IMG/VR virus record: IMGVR_UViG_3300028197_000982
Location: 1 to 64,000 of that record
Strand: one strand, 5' to 3'
Length of the DNA stretch: 64,000 nt
Origin: a virus
How positions within the stretch are numbered: the first letter of the stretch is position 1; each line of letters starts with the position of its first letter. Position numbers and translations under genes: made by a program. This document shows, piece by piece, positions 1-6,381 of the stretch. The notes beneath the pieces are model-generated. The model searched no databases and had not been told where the DNA came from. It saw only the letters and a program-made list of their open reading frames with translations.

Positions 1-263
1 ATGCATATGCAAATTATATTTTACCACTACATAAATATGTTGCTGGTGAAGAAGAGTTCAGTTATTTAAATAGAAACAATTGGGGTAAAGGTGGATTAAT
101 ATTAGACAATGATTTAGAACAATGGTCTGATTATTCCTTTGGAACTTCATTAGGTTTTAAAGTAAATAAAAATCTTGGAGTATTTATTGAAGGTGAATAT
201 GCAAAGATGTGGGATAGCAAACTATACCAAACTATGTTTGGATTAAATTATACTTTTAAATAA
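1..263 (+). CDS. C-terminal part of an outer-membrane beta-barrel-like protein (5' truncated)
   Basis: An open frame enters from the left edge and stops at TAA 261-263, giving 86 visible residues. The visible part ends with alternating polar and hydrophobic strands (FGTSLGFKV, LGVFIEGEYAKM, TMFGLNYTFK) and a terminal aromatic-rich strand, as in the last strands of small outer-membrane beta-barrels. The next gene starts one base after the stop, so the two are probably co-transcribed. The barrel reading is inferred from strand pattern only; the N-terminus and any signal peptide lie outside the window. A second barrel protein (1189-1617) follows within 1 kb, supporting an envelope-modification cluster. 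Confidence 0.6.
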   Translation, partial: AYANYILPLHKYVAGEEEFSYLNRNNWGKGGLILDNDLEQWSDYSFGTSLGFKVNKNLGVFIEGEYAKMWDSKLYQTMFGLNYTFK

Positions 264-264
264 A

Positions 265-549
265 ATGGCAAAGGAACTAAACGAAGACGTAGGATTTAAG
301 GTTAGTATTAAAACTTTATTAGCAATAGGTGCGGCAATGGCAACGGTAATTAGCATGTGGTTTGTATTACAGGCTGATATAGATGATGCAAAGAAATTAC
401 CTAAACCTGTAATTGAAAGAATGGAATTTGATATGAAGGATGAATTAATCAGACAAACGATCATGGACACACAAGAAGATGTTGAGGAAATGAAAGAGCA
501 ACTGAAGAAGATTGATGAACGTCTTTATGAATTACAACAAAGAAGATAA
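265..549 (+). CDS. Single-pass membrane protein with C-terminal coiled coil (holin- or spanin-like)
   Basis: A 94-residue protein. A short polar N-terminus is followed by one hydrophobic segment (about residues 16-38, rich in A, I, L and M), then a highly charged helical tail (about 50-94) with heptad-like E/K/L spacing. This layout fits an inner-membrane protein with a periplasmic coiled coil, as in i-spanins, and also some small holins; I cannot choose between them. The start ATG sits one base after the upstream stop. The next gene encodes a secreted protein and a transglycosylase lies downstream at 3140, so a lysis or envelope role is plausible. Confidence 0.5.
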   Translation: MAKELNEDVGFKVSIKTLLAIGAAMATVISMWFVLQADIDDAKKLPKPVIERMEFDMKDELIRQTIMDTQEDVEEMKEQLKKIDERLYELQQRR

Positions 550-550
550 T

Positions 551-988
551 ATGAAAAAGCTTTTAGTAATAATATTTTTATTAATAAACATATTTGCATT
601 TGCGCAGAATCAAAGACACTTTTTAAATTGGGTATCTGATAAAACTTTTGATGAAAAAGTTACAGGGTATGGTGCTTATGAAGATCATGATGATCATGAT
701 GTAATAGTTGTAGAATTTTACGCAGAGTTTAATAAAGATAATGCATTTAAAGATTGGGCAAAAATTGATAAATTAGATGGTGTTAAATATTACAGATGCA
801 ATATTTCTAATTCACCTCAATTAAAAAAGGATCTTAAAATTAGAATGGCGCCTACTATCTTACTTTATATTAGGGGAGATGCATATATTAAATTTACAGC
901 TAAGGCTGGTTTGGATCTTAAATGTCCAGTTGATTATGATAAGTTAGTTAGAGCAATAGAAGTAGTAAGAATAGAATCTCAATATTAA
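551..988 (+). CDS. Secreted thioredoxin-fold protein lacking the CXXC motif
   Basis: The preferred start is ATG 551, because it yields a clean signal peptide (MKKLLVIIFLLINIFAFAQ, cleavage likely before Q-N as usual in Bacteroidota). An in-frame ATG at 512 would add 13 polar residues and destroy it. The mature part follows the thioredoxin plan: a beta strand VVEFYAEF where thioredoxins carry W-C-G-P-C, a middle strand/helix ending in V-K-Y-Y-R-C-N-I, and M-A-P-T-I-L-L-Y, which matches the conserved cis-proline strand. The redox cysteine pair is absent, so disulfide exchange is unlikely; a binding or chaperone role in the periplasm is more probable. The 145-residue length is normal for a thioredoxin plus signal peptide. 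Confidence 0.6.
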   Translation: MKKLLVIIFLLINIFAFAQNQRHFLNWVSDKTFDEKVTGYGAYEDHDDHDVIVVEFYAEFNKDNAFKDWAKIDKLDGVKYYRCNISNSPQLKKDLKIRMAPTILLYIRGDAYIKFTAKAGLDLKCPVDYDKLVRAIEVVRIESQY

Positions 989-1049
989 TTCTGAAACAAA
1001 TTTATTAAATGCAATATAATTAAATATTAATAAAAGAAACTAAAGAAAA

Positions 1050-1155
1050 CTGTGGGCATGTCTGCTCACGGCTAATACCTGAAATTTATGAAAATTAAAG
1101 TACTAGATTCATTCTCATAAAATTCAAGTGTTTAACACCGGCTTCAAAACCCGGT
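1050..1155 (+). promoter_or_regulatory. Three-hairpin structured leader upstream of the beta-barrel gene
   Basis: The 200-base gap between stop 988 and ATG 1189 holds three successive inverted repeats. Hairpin 1 pairs 1050-1058 with 1063-1071 (nine pairs, two wobbles, UGUC tetraloop). Hairpin 2 pairs 1081-1091 with 1115-1125 (ten pairs, one mismatch). Hairpin 3 pairs 1137-1141 with 1151-1155 (ACCGG/CCGGT). None has a following T-run, so they are not obvious terminators. The region is less AT-rich than other gaps in the window. It could be an mRNA leader structure controlling the next gene or a small RNA; I recognise no known riboswitch family and it does not fold as a tRNA. Confidence 0.45.
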
Positions 1156-1188
1156 TCAAAATAATTTTAACTAAAAACAATTAATTAA

Positions 1189-1617
1189 ATGAAAAATTTT
1201 ATTTTAACTTTCGCCCTAACAATCCTAGTAGGTTTTGGGGCAAACGCACAAAATGCAAAAGGTGATTGGTACGTAGGTACTGGTGACGTTGCAAATGTGG
1301 CATGGACTGACTGGGCAATTTCACCAACTTTAGGTTATGGAGTATCTGATAAACTAATGATTGGTTTAGGGGTTGCACAAGCTGATTCATCCGAAGACCT
1401 TGCTGTTGATATACATGCAAGATACTTTGTTACTGCCGGAGAGCAGGACTTTTTCCTATATGCAGGAGTAAGTGAATTTGAAACTGATAACCTTGAATTA
1501 GGAATCGGTAAAATGTTCACATTCCATAAAGATGCATTGTTCGTTGATCCAAAATTGGTTTACCATACTGGAACAAAAACAACTAATCTTACATTAGGAT
1601 TTGGATTAAGATTCTAA
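1189..1617 (+). CDS. Small outer-membrane beta-barrel protein
   Basis: A 142-residue protein with a typical signal peptide (hydrophobic core, then G-A-N-A-Q-N with cleavage likely after A-N-A). The mature part is a series of short amphipathic strands separated by turns (WAISPTLGYGV, KLMIGLGVAQAD, DFFLYAGVSEFE, NLELGIGKMFTF) and ends L-T-L-G-F-G-L-R-F with a C-terminal phenylalanine, the classic outer-membrane barrel signature. Its size fits an eight-stranded barrel. It follows a structured leader and is closed by a strong terminator, so it is a separately regulated unit. Phage-encoded barrels may alter receptor availability or envelope permeability late in infection; that role is inferred. 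Confidence 0.72.
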   Translation: MKNFILTFALTILVGFGANAQNAKGDWYVGTGDVANVAWTDWAISPTLGYGVSDKLMIGLGVAQADSSEDLAVDIHARYFVTAGEQDFFLYAGVSEFETDNLELGIGKMFTFHKDALFVDPKLVYHTGTKTTNLTLGFGLRF

Positions 1618-1637
1618 ACTAATTTACATAACTCAAT

Positions 1638-1670
1638 AAAACCCAGGATTCTAGGACCCTGGGTTTTTTG
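1638..1670 (+). terminator. Rho-independent terminator
   Basis: ACCCAGG (1641-1647) pairs with CCTGGGT (1658-1664); flanking AAA and TTT extend the stem to ten pairs, and a run of six T follows (1664-1669). It lies 20 bases after the stop of the beta-barrel gene. Confidence 0.85.
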
Positions 1671-1743
1671 TGCTTAAACAATTAAACATTTAAGTATATA
1701 ATAATAAATAGAGAATGAACTTTATTTGTAAAAACAAAAACAC

Positions 1744-2088
1744 ATGGAAATATTTTATTATACTTTAGGTATACTATCGGTCCTTATTGTTATAGGAGTG
1801 TTTGGTATGGTTAAGGTTTGGACAAAACTTTCAAACTTTGAATTTAATTTTGATGATTTAGAAGATTACGTTTCGGATACTGCTGATGATTTATCTGATG
1901 AATGGGAAAAACTTAATGATAAATTCAATGATAGAATTGATCAAGTAGAAAGAGACCTAGGTCATGAATCTGAAGAGCTAGGCAAGCTAATTGATTCAAG
2001 AGCTGATAAGGTTGAAAATAAGCTAGGTTTAAAAATACAAAAACTAGAAGGTGCTCTTGGGAGAATTATCGCAGAGAAAAATTTATAA
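1744..2088 (+). CDS. Single-pass membrane protein with long acidic coiled coil
   Basis: A 114-residue protein with an N-terminal membrane segment (about residues 4-28, rich in L, I, V and G) followed by about 85 residues of acidic, heptad-patterned helix (DDLSDEWEKLNDKF, VERDLGHESEELGKL, ADKVENKLGLKIQKLEG). The architecture resembles the protein at 265-549 and fits a membrane-anchored coiled coil in the periplasm or cytoplasm. No enzymatic motif is visible. Candidate roles are lysis control, spanin-like function or superinfection exclusion; none can be chosen. It is the first gene after the terminator at 1638-1670 and precedes bS21. Confidence 0.5.
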   Translation: MEIFYYTLGILSVLIVIGVFGMVKVWTKLSNFEFNFDDLEDYVSDTADDLSDEWEKLNDKFNDRIDQVERDLGHESEELGKLIDSRADKVENKLGLKIQKLEGALGRIIAEKNL

Positions 2089-2105
2089 GTACAAATATAT
2101 ACTGT

Positions 2106-2309
2106 ATGATTATAATTAAAAAGAATGAAAAGGATTCTATTGATAGAATGCTTAAGCGCTATAAACAAAAGCTAAAAAAGACCAAGCAAGTTAGGGCAAT
2201 TAGAGATAGAAAACAATATACTAAACCATCTGAGATTAAAAGATTAAAGATGCAAAAAGCTATCTATATACAAAAGCTTAGAGACGAAGAGCAAAAAAAT
2301 TCATTCTAA
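2106..2309 (+). CDS. rpsU: Ribosomal protein bS21 (phage-encoded)
   Basis: A 67-residue, very basic, helical protein that matches bS21 along its length: N-terminal I-I-I-K strand, an N-E-K-D-S-I-D start of helix 1, a lysine-rich helix 1 (LKRYKQKLKKTKQ), the R-D-R-K-Q-Y-T-K-P-S linker, and a second helix ending A-I-Y-I-Q-K-L. The linker and A-(I/V)-Y-(I/V)-Q-K-L end are typical of Bacteroidota bS21, including Tyr54. bS21 sits on the 30S platform next to the 16S rRNA 3' end. In Flavobacterium johnsoniae ribosome structures bS21 helps occlude the anti-Shine-Dalgarno sequence, so a phage copy could reprogram start-site selection. Phage bS21 genes are known from several aquatic phages. Confidence 0.85.
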   Translation: MIIIKKNEKDSIDRMLKRYKQKLKKTKQVRAIRDRKQYTKPSEIKRLKMQKAIYIQKLRDEEQKNSF

Positions 2310-2358
2310 TCTTTCAGTTATTAAATACTTTTGTTATATTTAAATAAATCAATTAAAT

Positions 2359-2856
2359 ATGGAAGATATACAATTTGACATGGATGGTACAAAGAATACT
2401 ATTATTTTTGACCTTGACGGTACTATCGCTAACATAGATGAAAGGCGATCTATTTCCACTAAGGAAGATGGTAAAATGAATTGGGATAAATTCTTTGATC
2501 CTAATAACATTAATTTAGATAAACCAAATTTACCGGTTATCTCAATGATGAAACTTTTAAAATCGGTAGGTCATTTTATTGTAATTTTATCAGGGAGAAG
2601 TAAAGCAACAAAGGATGCTACTCGAAAATGGTTAAATGATAATGAAGCACCTTATGATGTTTTAAAAATGAGACCAACTGGCCACCCATGGGCATTTATG
2701 CCAGACGACAAATTAAAACAGCATTGGTTAGATACTTTGTTTGAAGGTGATAAGAAAGATGATATTCTTTGTGTCTTTGATGATAGGGATAAAGTCGTAA
2801 AGATGTGGAGAGAGAATGGTCTTGATTGCTTCCAGGTTGCTGAAGGTAACTTTTAA
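2359..2856 (+). CDS. Polynucleotide 3'-phosphatase, Pnkp-type HAD domain
   Basis: 165 residues, resembling the C-terminal phosphatase domain of T4 polynucleotide kinase/phosphatase but without the kinase domain. Visible HAD motifs: I, F-D-L-D-G-T with nucleophile Asp18 and acid Asp20; II, the serine in V-I-L-S-G-R-S; and IV, D-D-R-D near the C-terminus. The segment D-D-R-D-K-V-V-K-M-W-R followed by C-F-Q-V-A-E-G-N-F closely tracks the end of T4 Pnkp. The expected reaction removes 3'-phosphates from DNA or RNA ends to leave 3'-OH for ligation. The DNA ligase at 6706 and the ligase-like proteins at 57920 and 59360 are natural partners. ATG 2380 is an alternative start that would remove seven residues. 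Confidence 0.8.
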   Translation: MEDIQFDMDGTKNTIIFDLDGTIANIDERRSISTKEDGKMNWDKFFDPNNINLDKPNLPVISMMKLLKSVGHFIVILSGRSKATKDATRKWLNDNEAPYDVLKMRPTGHPWAFMPDDKLKQHWLDTLFEGDKKDDILCVFDDRDKVVKMWRENGLDCFQVAEGNF

Positions 2857-2866
2857 AAATAACTTT

Positions 2867-3040
2867 ATGACAAATAAATTATACAGAGGAGGTGGCTACA
2901 TTGGTGGTGTATGCCAAGGTTTAGGTAAGTGGTCAGGATTACCTTCAATCTTATGGAGATTAATCTTTTTGTTTACACCTATACCATCTGCCTTTCTCAT
3001 TTATGTAATCTTGTGGATATTTTTATCTAAAGAATTATGA
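2867..3040 (+). CDS. PspC-domain small membrane protein
   Basis: ATG 2867 is chosen: it gives MTNKLYRG, which begins exactly where PspC domains begin; an in-frame ATG at 2816 would lie inside the preceding gene. The 57-residue product has the PspC layout: L-Y-R-G-G-G-Y-I-G-G-V-C-Q-G-L-G, then a short amphipathic segment L-P-S-I-L-W-R-L-I, then one hydrophobic helix ending L-W-I-F-L. In bacteria PspC responds to inner-membrane stress. A phage copy might stabilise the host membrane or mask stress signalling before lysis (inference). The stop overlaps the next start as ATGA. Confidence 0.75.
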   Translation: MTNKLYRGGGYIGGVCQGLGKWSGLPSILWRLIFLFTPIPSAFLIYVILWIFLSKEL

Positions 3041-3129
3041 AAAGATTTTTAACTAAATTAGAATCTATAGATATTTTTCTAATTATAGCATTAGGGTATT
3101 TTACTTTAATGCTATTTTGTTTAACTTAA
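3037..3129 (+). CDS. 30-residue single-helix membrane peptide
   Basis: A short frame starts at ATG 3037, overlapping the TGA of the PspC-like gene (ATGA), and stops at TAA 3127-3129, eleven bases before the transglycosylase gene. The peptide has a positively charged N-terminus (MKRFLTKLES) and about 19 hydrophobic residues (IDIFLIIALGYFTLMLF). Translational coupling, and a position between a membrane-stress-like protein and an endolysin, suggest a small membrane effector such as a holin partner or antiholin. No family is recognised; the evidence is reading frame, coupling and composition. Confidence 0.5.
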   Translation: MKRFLTKLESIDIFLIIALGYFTLMLFCLT

Positions 3130-3139
3130 ACTACACGAA

Positions 3140-3655
3140 ATGAAAAATGCTTTATTAATATCCACACTTTTAGTAACTATGACAGGATCTCAGGAGATTG
3201 CGCAAAATCATGTACAAGATGTTTTGACTGAAGAAGTTGAAATGTTTAATGAAATTATAGATGAAGAAGTTAACCTCATTAATGCAAAGATTGATAACCG
3301 AGAAGAATTAATAGAAGCTATGGCTTTTGTAGAAAGTGGTGGTAATCCTGCAACAATTGGTGATATTAATTTAGGAACTCCTTCAGTAGGACTTTTACAA
3401 ATCAGACCTATTATGGTTAGAGAAGTAAATAGGATACTGAGAAAACAAGGATTAGATAAAAGATTTAAAAATAGTGATAGAAAGAGTGGTGATAAATCAA
3501 TTGAGATGTTTAATATCTGGGCTGATGCTTATCACTTAAATAGTTCCTTTGAAAAAATGGCTAGGAATTGGAATGGCGGACCTAAAGGCTATAAGAAATC
3601 TGCAACCGCTCACTATTGGACCAAAGTTCAAAATTATGTAACATTAAATTTATAA
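3140..3655 (+). CDS. Secreted lytic transglycosylase (SLT-like endolysin)
   Basis: 171 residues. The N-terminus has a signal-like hydrophobic stretch (ALLISTLLVTMTG) with a likely cleavage near A-Q-N. The catalytic domain shows the SLT pattern: M-A-F-V-E-S-G-G-N-P with catalytic Glu65, the G-L-L-Q-I motif, then A-R-N-W-N-G-G-P-K-G and T-A-H-Y-W near the C-terminus. The enzyme should cleave the MurNAc-GlcNAc bond of peptidoglycan in the periplasm. With its own export signal it would need a holin only for timing. It lies after two coupled small membrane proteins and ends at a bidirectional terminator, consistent with a lysis cassette. Confidence 0.75.
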   Translation: MKNALLISTLLVTMTGSQEIAQNHVQDVLTEEVEMFNEIIDEEVNLINAKIDNREELIEAMAFVESGGNPATIGDINLGTPSVGLLQIRPIMVREVNRILRKQGLDKRFKNSDRKSGDKSIEMFNIWADAYHLNSSFEKMARNWNGGPKGYKKSATAHYWTKVQNYVTLNL

Positions 3656-3659
3656 GACT

Positions 3660-3690
3660 AAAAAACCACTCATATAGTGGTCTTTTTTAG
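3660..3690. terminator. Bidirectional terminator between convergent genes
   Basis: ACCACT (3665-3670) pairs with AGTGGT (3676-3681) around a five-base loop. A-rich sequence precedes it and T-rich sequence follows, so it can act on both strands. It lies between the + strand transglycosylase stop (3655) and the - strand gene ending at 3709. Confidence 0.8.
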
Positions 3691-3708
3691 TTTGTATGTA
3701 AATAGAAA

Positions 3709-3951
3709 TTATCTTTCCATTCCTAAACCGTCGGTAGTTTTTCTACCTTCAGTTACATTTGATGTTTTCCAATGTTCACTCTGTCTAGGTTTTCCAGCAG
3801 GGTGGACTCCATTAAAGTCTTGGTATGCTGGGGTACCTGTTGCATTCGTATCTTGCCCAGCCATTTCATCCCAGTAATTTTTAAAGTCTTTTACGGTTCC
3901 TTTGTAATGTCTAATCTTACTTAGGTCTTCTCTTTCTTGGTTATTTTCCAT
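3709..3951 (-). CDS. Hypothetical protein, last gene of the minus-strand operon
   Basis: An 80-residue hydrophilic protein with no recognised family. It contains a charged N-terminus, a Y-W-D-E-M-A-G stretch and a G-V-H-P-A-G-K-P-R-Q segment, and ends T-E-G-R-K-T-T-D-G-L-G-M-E-R. Its start overlaps the end of the upstream minus-strand gene by 11 bases, implying translational coupling. N-V-T-E|G-R resembles the T4-type prohead protease site (hydrophobic-x-Glu, then a small residue), so it may be a head-associated protein, but there is no clear targeting leader. The coding call rests on the operon structure. Confidence 0.5.
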   Translation of the reverse strand: MENNQEREDLSKIRHYKGTVKDFKNYWDEMAGQDTNATGTPAYQDFNGVHPAGKPRQSEHWKTSNVTEGRKTTDGLGMER

Positions 3952-4186
3952 TCTTTTGTTTTAATTTATGTATAGCCGTTTGTACCTTTAATCCTTCAAG
4001 GTCAATTTTATCCATTTGTACTTTTAGTTGATATAATTCAATTGCATAATTATCTCCTCTTTCTTGAGCAGCTCTATATCTTTGAATATTTTCTTTTTCT
4101 CTATCCTTTAATCTTTTTGCAGCTTCATTAGGATTAAACTCATAATCAGATGCTTCATTTAAATAGTTATTAAATTTAGGTATCAT
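3941..4186 (-). CDS. Small helical protein with capsid-targeting-like leader
   Basis: 81 residues. The N-terminus M-I-P-K-F-N-N-Y-L-N-E|A-S matches the window's recurrent leader (aromatic-x-x-[FY]-[LIV]-x-E) and offers a T4 gp21-like cleavage after Glu11. The remainder is highly charged helix (AAKRLKDREKENIQRYRAAQERG and a second Lys-rich helix), suited to DNA binding. T4 internal head proteins are likewise small, basic and leader-tagged. The start overlaps the stop of the upstream minus-strand gene as TAATG. Function in the head is inferred from the leader. Confidence 0.55.
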   Translation of the reverse strand: MIPKFNNYLNEASDYEFNPNEAAKRLKDREKENIQRYRAAQERGDNYAIELYQLKVQMDKIDLEGLKVQTAIHKLKQKNGK

Positions 4187-4689
4187 TATACTTTATAGTT
4201 TTTAAGAAGATCTTTTAATTCTACAATATCAGCAGGATTTAATTGTACATAATTTCTTCCGATGTTTATTTGCATACATTTTCTACCTAAACCAAATGAC
4301 TCAACATCTTTAGGTCCAACAAATGTAGTTATCTGTGCATTATCAGAACCTTTAATACCGGCTTGGTTCCATGAACTAATATCAGTTCCTTCATTAAGAG
4401 TAGATTCACCCATTGCTGAATAGTTTTCGCATGCTTCATCTATCTTATCATTAATATGTTTCTTTGCTTCTTTAATATATGCCTTTGCAGTATGATCAGC
4501 ATTATCATTTGACTCATAGCTATTGGCTTGTTCTGCTACATGGTTTGAGCATTGTTCAACGGGGCCAACAATTGCATCCATACTATATCCTGTTTCTGGT
4601 CTGCTACTTCCACCCATAGAAAACTGAGTAGCATTATCGGCAGCAAAACCAACAGGTATAAAATCTTCGAATAAAGGTACCTTTTTCAT
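4186..4689 (-). CDS. Putative head-internal protein, first gene of the minus-strand operon
   Basis: 167 residues. The N-terminus MKKVPLFEDFIP resembles the leader shared by other proteins in this window (K-x-x-x-L-F-E-D-F-I). A second protease-like site S-T-L-N-E|G-T lies at Glu100. The middle is polar and helical; the C-terminal 60 residues contain alternating strands (QITTFVG, CMQINIGRNYVQLNP) and a final D-L-L-K helix. No enzyme family is recognised. A promoter-like GAATATATAAC lies 16-26 bases upstream on this strand, so the three minus-strand genes form one unit. Confidence 0.55.
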   Translation of the reverse strand: MKKVPLFEDFIPVGFAADNATQFSMGGSSRPETGYSMDAIVGPVEQCSNHVAEQANSYESNDNADHTAKAYIKEAKKHINDKIDEACENYSAMGESTLNEGTDISSWNQAGIKGSDNAQITTFVGPKDVESFGLGRKCMQINIGRNYVQLNPADIVELKDLLKNYKV

Positions 4690-4704
4690 AATATTGTTAT
4701 TTTA

Positions 4705-4715
4705 GTTATATATTC
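4705..4715 (-). promoter_or_regulatory. Putative late promoter of the minus-strand operon
   Basis: On the minus strand this reads GAATATATAAC, beginning 26 bases before ATG 4689. The same element precedes many + strand genes at similar distance; finding it in the correct orientation before the only minus-strand operon is good evidence that it is functional. Confidence 0.6.
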
Positions 4716-4759
4716 ATAAAACTAAGTCTTATTTTTGTATATAAAAATAAACAACTATT

Positions 4760-4975
4760 ATGAAAGATTTTTACAGAACATCCGCAGGAAGAAGATTCTT
4801 TGAAAGTGATGTTCCCTCGTTAATTGAAGTTCTAGGAAAAATATCTACCCAATTGGAAAGATCAAATGATATTGCAGAAAAGAAAAGAAGAGTAGATGAA
4901 AAATTAAAGAAGATTCAAATTAAAGAATCTAATAAAGCGCCTATCGGTAAGCCTAATAATTTACTAGGACTGTAA
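4760..4975 (+). CDS. Hypothetical 71-residue helical protein
   Basis: A small basic protein beginning MKDFYRTSAGRRFFES, followed by a predicted helix containing a charged K/R/E stretch (AEKKRRVDEKLKKIQ) and a G-K-P-N-N-L-L-G-L end. No family recognised. It is the first + strand gene after the divergent region 4690-4759, which holds the minus-strand promoter and T/A-rich sequence likely to contain a + strand promoter. Its stop overlaps the next start (TAATG), so the following genes are coupled to it. Confidence 0.5.
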   Translation: MKDFYRTSAGRRFFESDVPSLIEVLGKISTQLERSNDIAEKKRRVDEKLKKIQIKESNKAPIGKPNNLLGL

Positions 4976-5241
4976 TGCCTGATAAAGATATTACATATAA
5001 ACAATTTATTGCTCACATGGATAAAGGTAATAGAGTTTATATGAAAAAACCTAGATCATGGCAAAAGGTTTGGTTTTGGTGGGAAAGTAAAAAAGAAAAA
5101 TGGTTTTTAAATAAAGCCTTTGATAAAAGAGAAGACGGAAGAGTAGAACCAGAACCTTCAGTATGGATAACTGCGAAACAGATGGAAGGCCACATGGATC
5201 ACATGGTTAGACAAGGTTATAAATATTATATAGATGAGTAA
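4975..5241 (+). CDS. Hypothetical Trp/Lys-rich 88-residue protein
   Basis: A small basic protein, rich in tryptophan and lysine (S-W-Q-K-V-W-F-W-W-E-S, K-K-E-K-W-F-L-N-K) with a C-terminal H-M-D-H-M-V-R-Q-G-Y-K-Y-Y segment. No signal peptide or membrane segment and no recognised family. It is translationally coupled at both ends: a one-base overlap with the upstream gene and an eight-base overlap with the downstream membrane gene. Retention within a coupled series supports a real gene. Confidence 0.5.
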   Translation: MPDKDITYKQFIAHMDKGNRVYMKKPRSWQKVWFWWESKKEKWFLNKAFDKREDGRVEPEPSVWITAKQMEGHMDHMVRQGYKYYIDE

Positions 5242-5578
5242 ATTATTATTAGCATTTGCATTGTTCTTTTTAGGGCAATCTGCAATATGGTTTCAAACGA
5301 ATGGACAGTTTGTATGGCCTTGGTTTAAAAAGAATCCTTTTTTAATTTCAATTATATTTGGTACATCAATAAGTTATGTGTTGATTTATGGTACTAGGTT
5401 TATAGTTGAATACTATGATGGTCTTTTGTGGCCAGGTAGATTTATCGCGTTTGGATCAGGTATAATATCATTTACATTTTTAACTTGGTATTTTCTAGGA
5501 GAAGGTATTACAACAAAAACAATAGTATCGCTGTGCTTGGCCTGTAGCTTAATAGGCATTCAGCTTTTTTGGAAATGA
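5234..5578 (+). CDS. Four-helix small membrane protein
   Basis: 114 residues with about four hydrophobic segments (roughly 3-20, 36-54, 68-86, 93-112) separated by short loops containing W-P-W-F-K-K-N-P and Y-Y-D-G-L-L-W-P-G-R. The hairpin arrangement recalls small inner-membrane proteins of the drug/metabolite-transporter type, but without a diagnostic motif I do not assign a substrate. The stop overlaps the DnaJ-like start as ATGA. Confidence 0.5.
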   Translation: MSKLLLAFALFFLGQSAIWFQTNGQFVWPWFKKNPFLISIIFGTSISYVLIYGTRFIVEYYDGLLWPGRFIAFGSGIISFTFLTWYFLGEGITTKTIVSLCLACSLIGIQLFWK

Positions 5579-6381
5579 AAGACCCTTATAAAATATTAGG
5601 TGTAGATAGAAATGCTACAGATGATGAGATTAAAAAATCATATAGAAAATTAGCAAAAGAATACCACCCTGATAAATCCACAGGTAATGAAGAAAGATTT
5701 AAAGAGGTTGCAGATGCATATGATATATTAACAGATCCAAAAAAGAAATCAAAGTTTGAAGGTAATCCTTTTGGTACATTTAATGATGCTTTCTTTGAAG
5801 ACTTTATAAAAACTGCAGGTGGTCATGGGTTTGGGGGATTTGCTGGTCGTAGTGGGTTTAATACAAAAGGGCAAAATATAACTGCACAAGTATATGTTAC
5901 ATTAGAGGATGCTTATTATGGGTGCGTTAAACAGATAAGGTTAGGTACAAAAACCGTTAGTGTTGATATTAAGCCTGGTGTTAAACCTGGGCAAAGAATG
6001 AGATTAAAAGGATTAGGTCAAAGAGGTATGACTGAAGAATTAAATGGTGATCTTATTTTAACAATTCTTGTTCAAGATGATACTAATTTTTATTTAGATA
6101 AAAAAGGATTACATACAATTAAGCATATTAATATGTATGATGCACTATTAGGAGGTAAAGGTGAAGTTAAATTATTTGATAAAACAATAACCTATACTAT
6201 ACCTAAGTGTGTTAAGAATGGAACAATGCTCAGGATAAAAAACAAAGGATTTCCTTCTTATAATAATCCTGATATGTTAGGTGATTTTTATGTAAACATA
6301 TTAGTTGACTTACCTTCTGAATTAAACTCGGAACAGGAAAGTCTTATAAAACAAATGAAAGATTTAGAAAATGGACATTAA
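5575..6381 (+). CDS. dnaJ: DnaJ/CbpA-like co-chaperone (type B J-protein)
   Basis: 268 residues from ATG 5575, preferred over the in-frame TTG at 5569 because it forms the usual ATGA overlap and begins M-K-D-P-Y as J-proteins do. Residues 3-65 form a J domain with the H-P-D motif at 31-33. A short G/F-rich linker (GGHGFGGFAGRSGF) follows, then two C-terminal substrate-binding beta domains (ITAQVYVTLEDAYYG, VSVDIKPGVKPGQRMRLKGLG, GDFYVNILVDLP). The cysteine-rich zinc domain of DnaJ itself is absent, so this is a CbpA/type B protein. It should recruit host DnaK through H-P-D. With the GroES-like protein at 50909 it suggests redirection of host folding machinery. Confidence 0.88.
   Translation: MKDPYKILGVDRNATDDEIKKSYRKLAKEYHPDKSTGNEERFKEVADAYDILTDPKKKSKFEGNPFGTFNDAFFEDFIKTAGGHGFGGFAGRSGFNTKGQNITAQVYVTLEDAYYGCVKQIRLGTKTVSVDIKPGVKPGQRMRLKGLGQRGMTEELNGDLILTILVQDDTNFYLDKKGLHTIKHINMYDALLGGKGEVKLFDKTITYTIPKCVKNGTMLRIKNKGFPSYNNPDMLGDFYVNILVDLPSELNSEQESLIKQMKDLENGH

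Noticed and set aside
512-550. Upstream ATG of the thioredoxin-like gene
   Set aside because: It would bury the signal peptide behind a charged stretch and overlaps the upstream gene by 38 bases.
1131-1180. tRNA-like GGTTCAAA T-arm
   Set aside because: No matching acceptor stem, anticodon arm or correct spacing; the stem fits better as the third leader hairpin.
2326-2333. TACTTTTG as a Bacteroidota -7 promoter box (TAnnTTTG)
   Set aside because: No TTG box is present at the expected -33 position, so the match could be chance.
2816-2866. Upstream ATG extending the PspC-like gene
   Set aside because: It lies inside the 3' end of the preceding phosphatase gene, and the domain begins at ATG 2867.
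3677-3877. Open frame on the + strand, opposite the minus-strand operon
   Set aside because: It lies antisense to the coupled gene 3709-3951, starts inside the terminator and has no promoter-like element.
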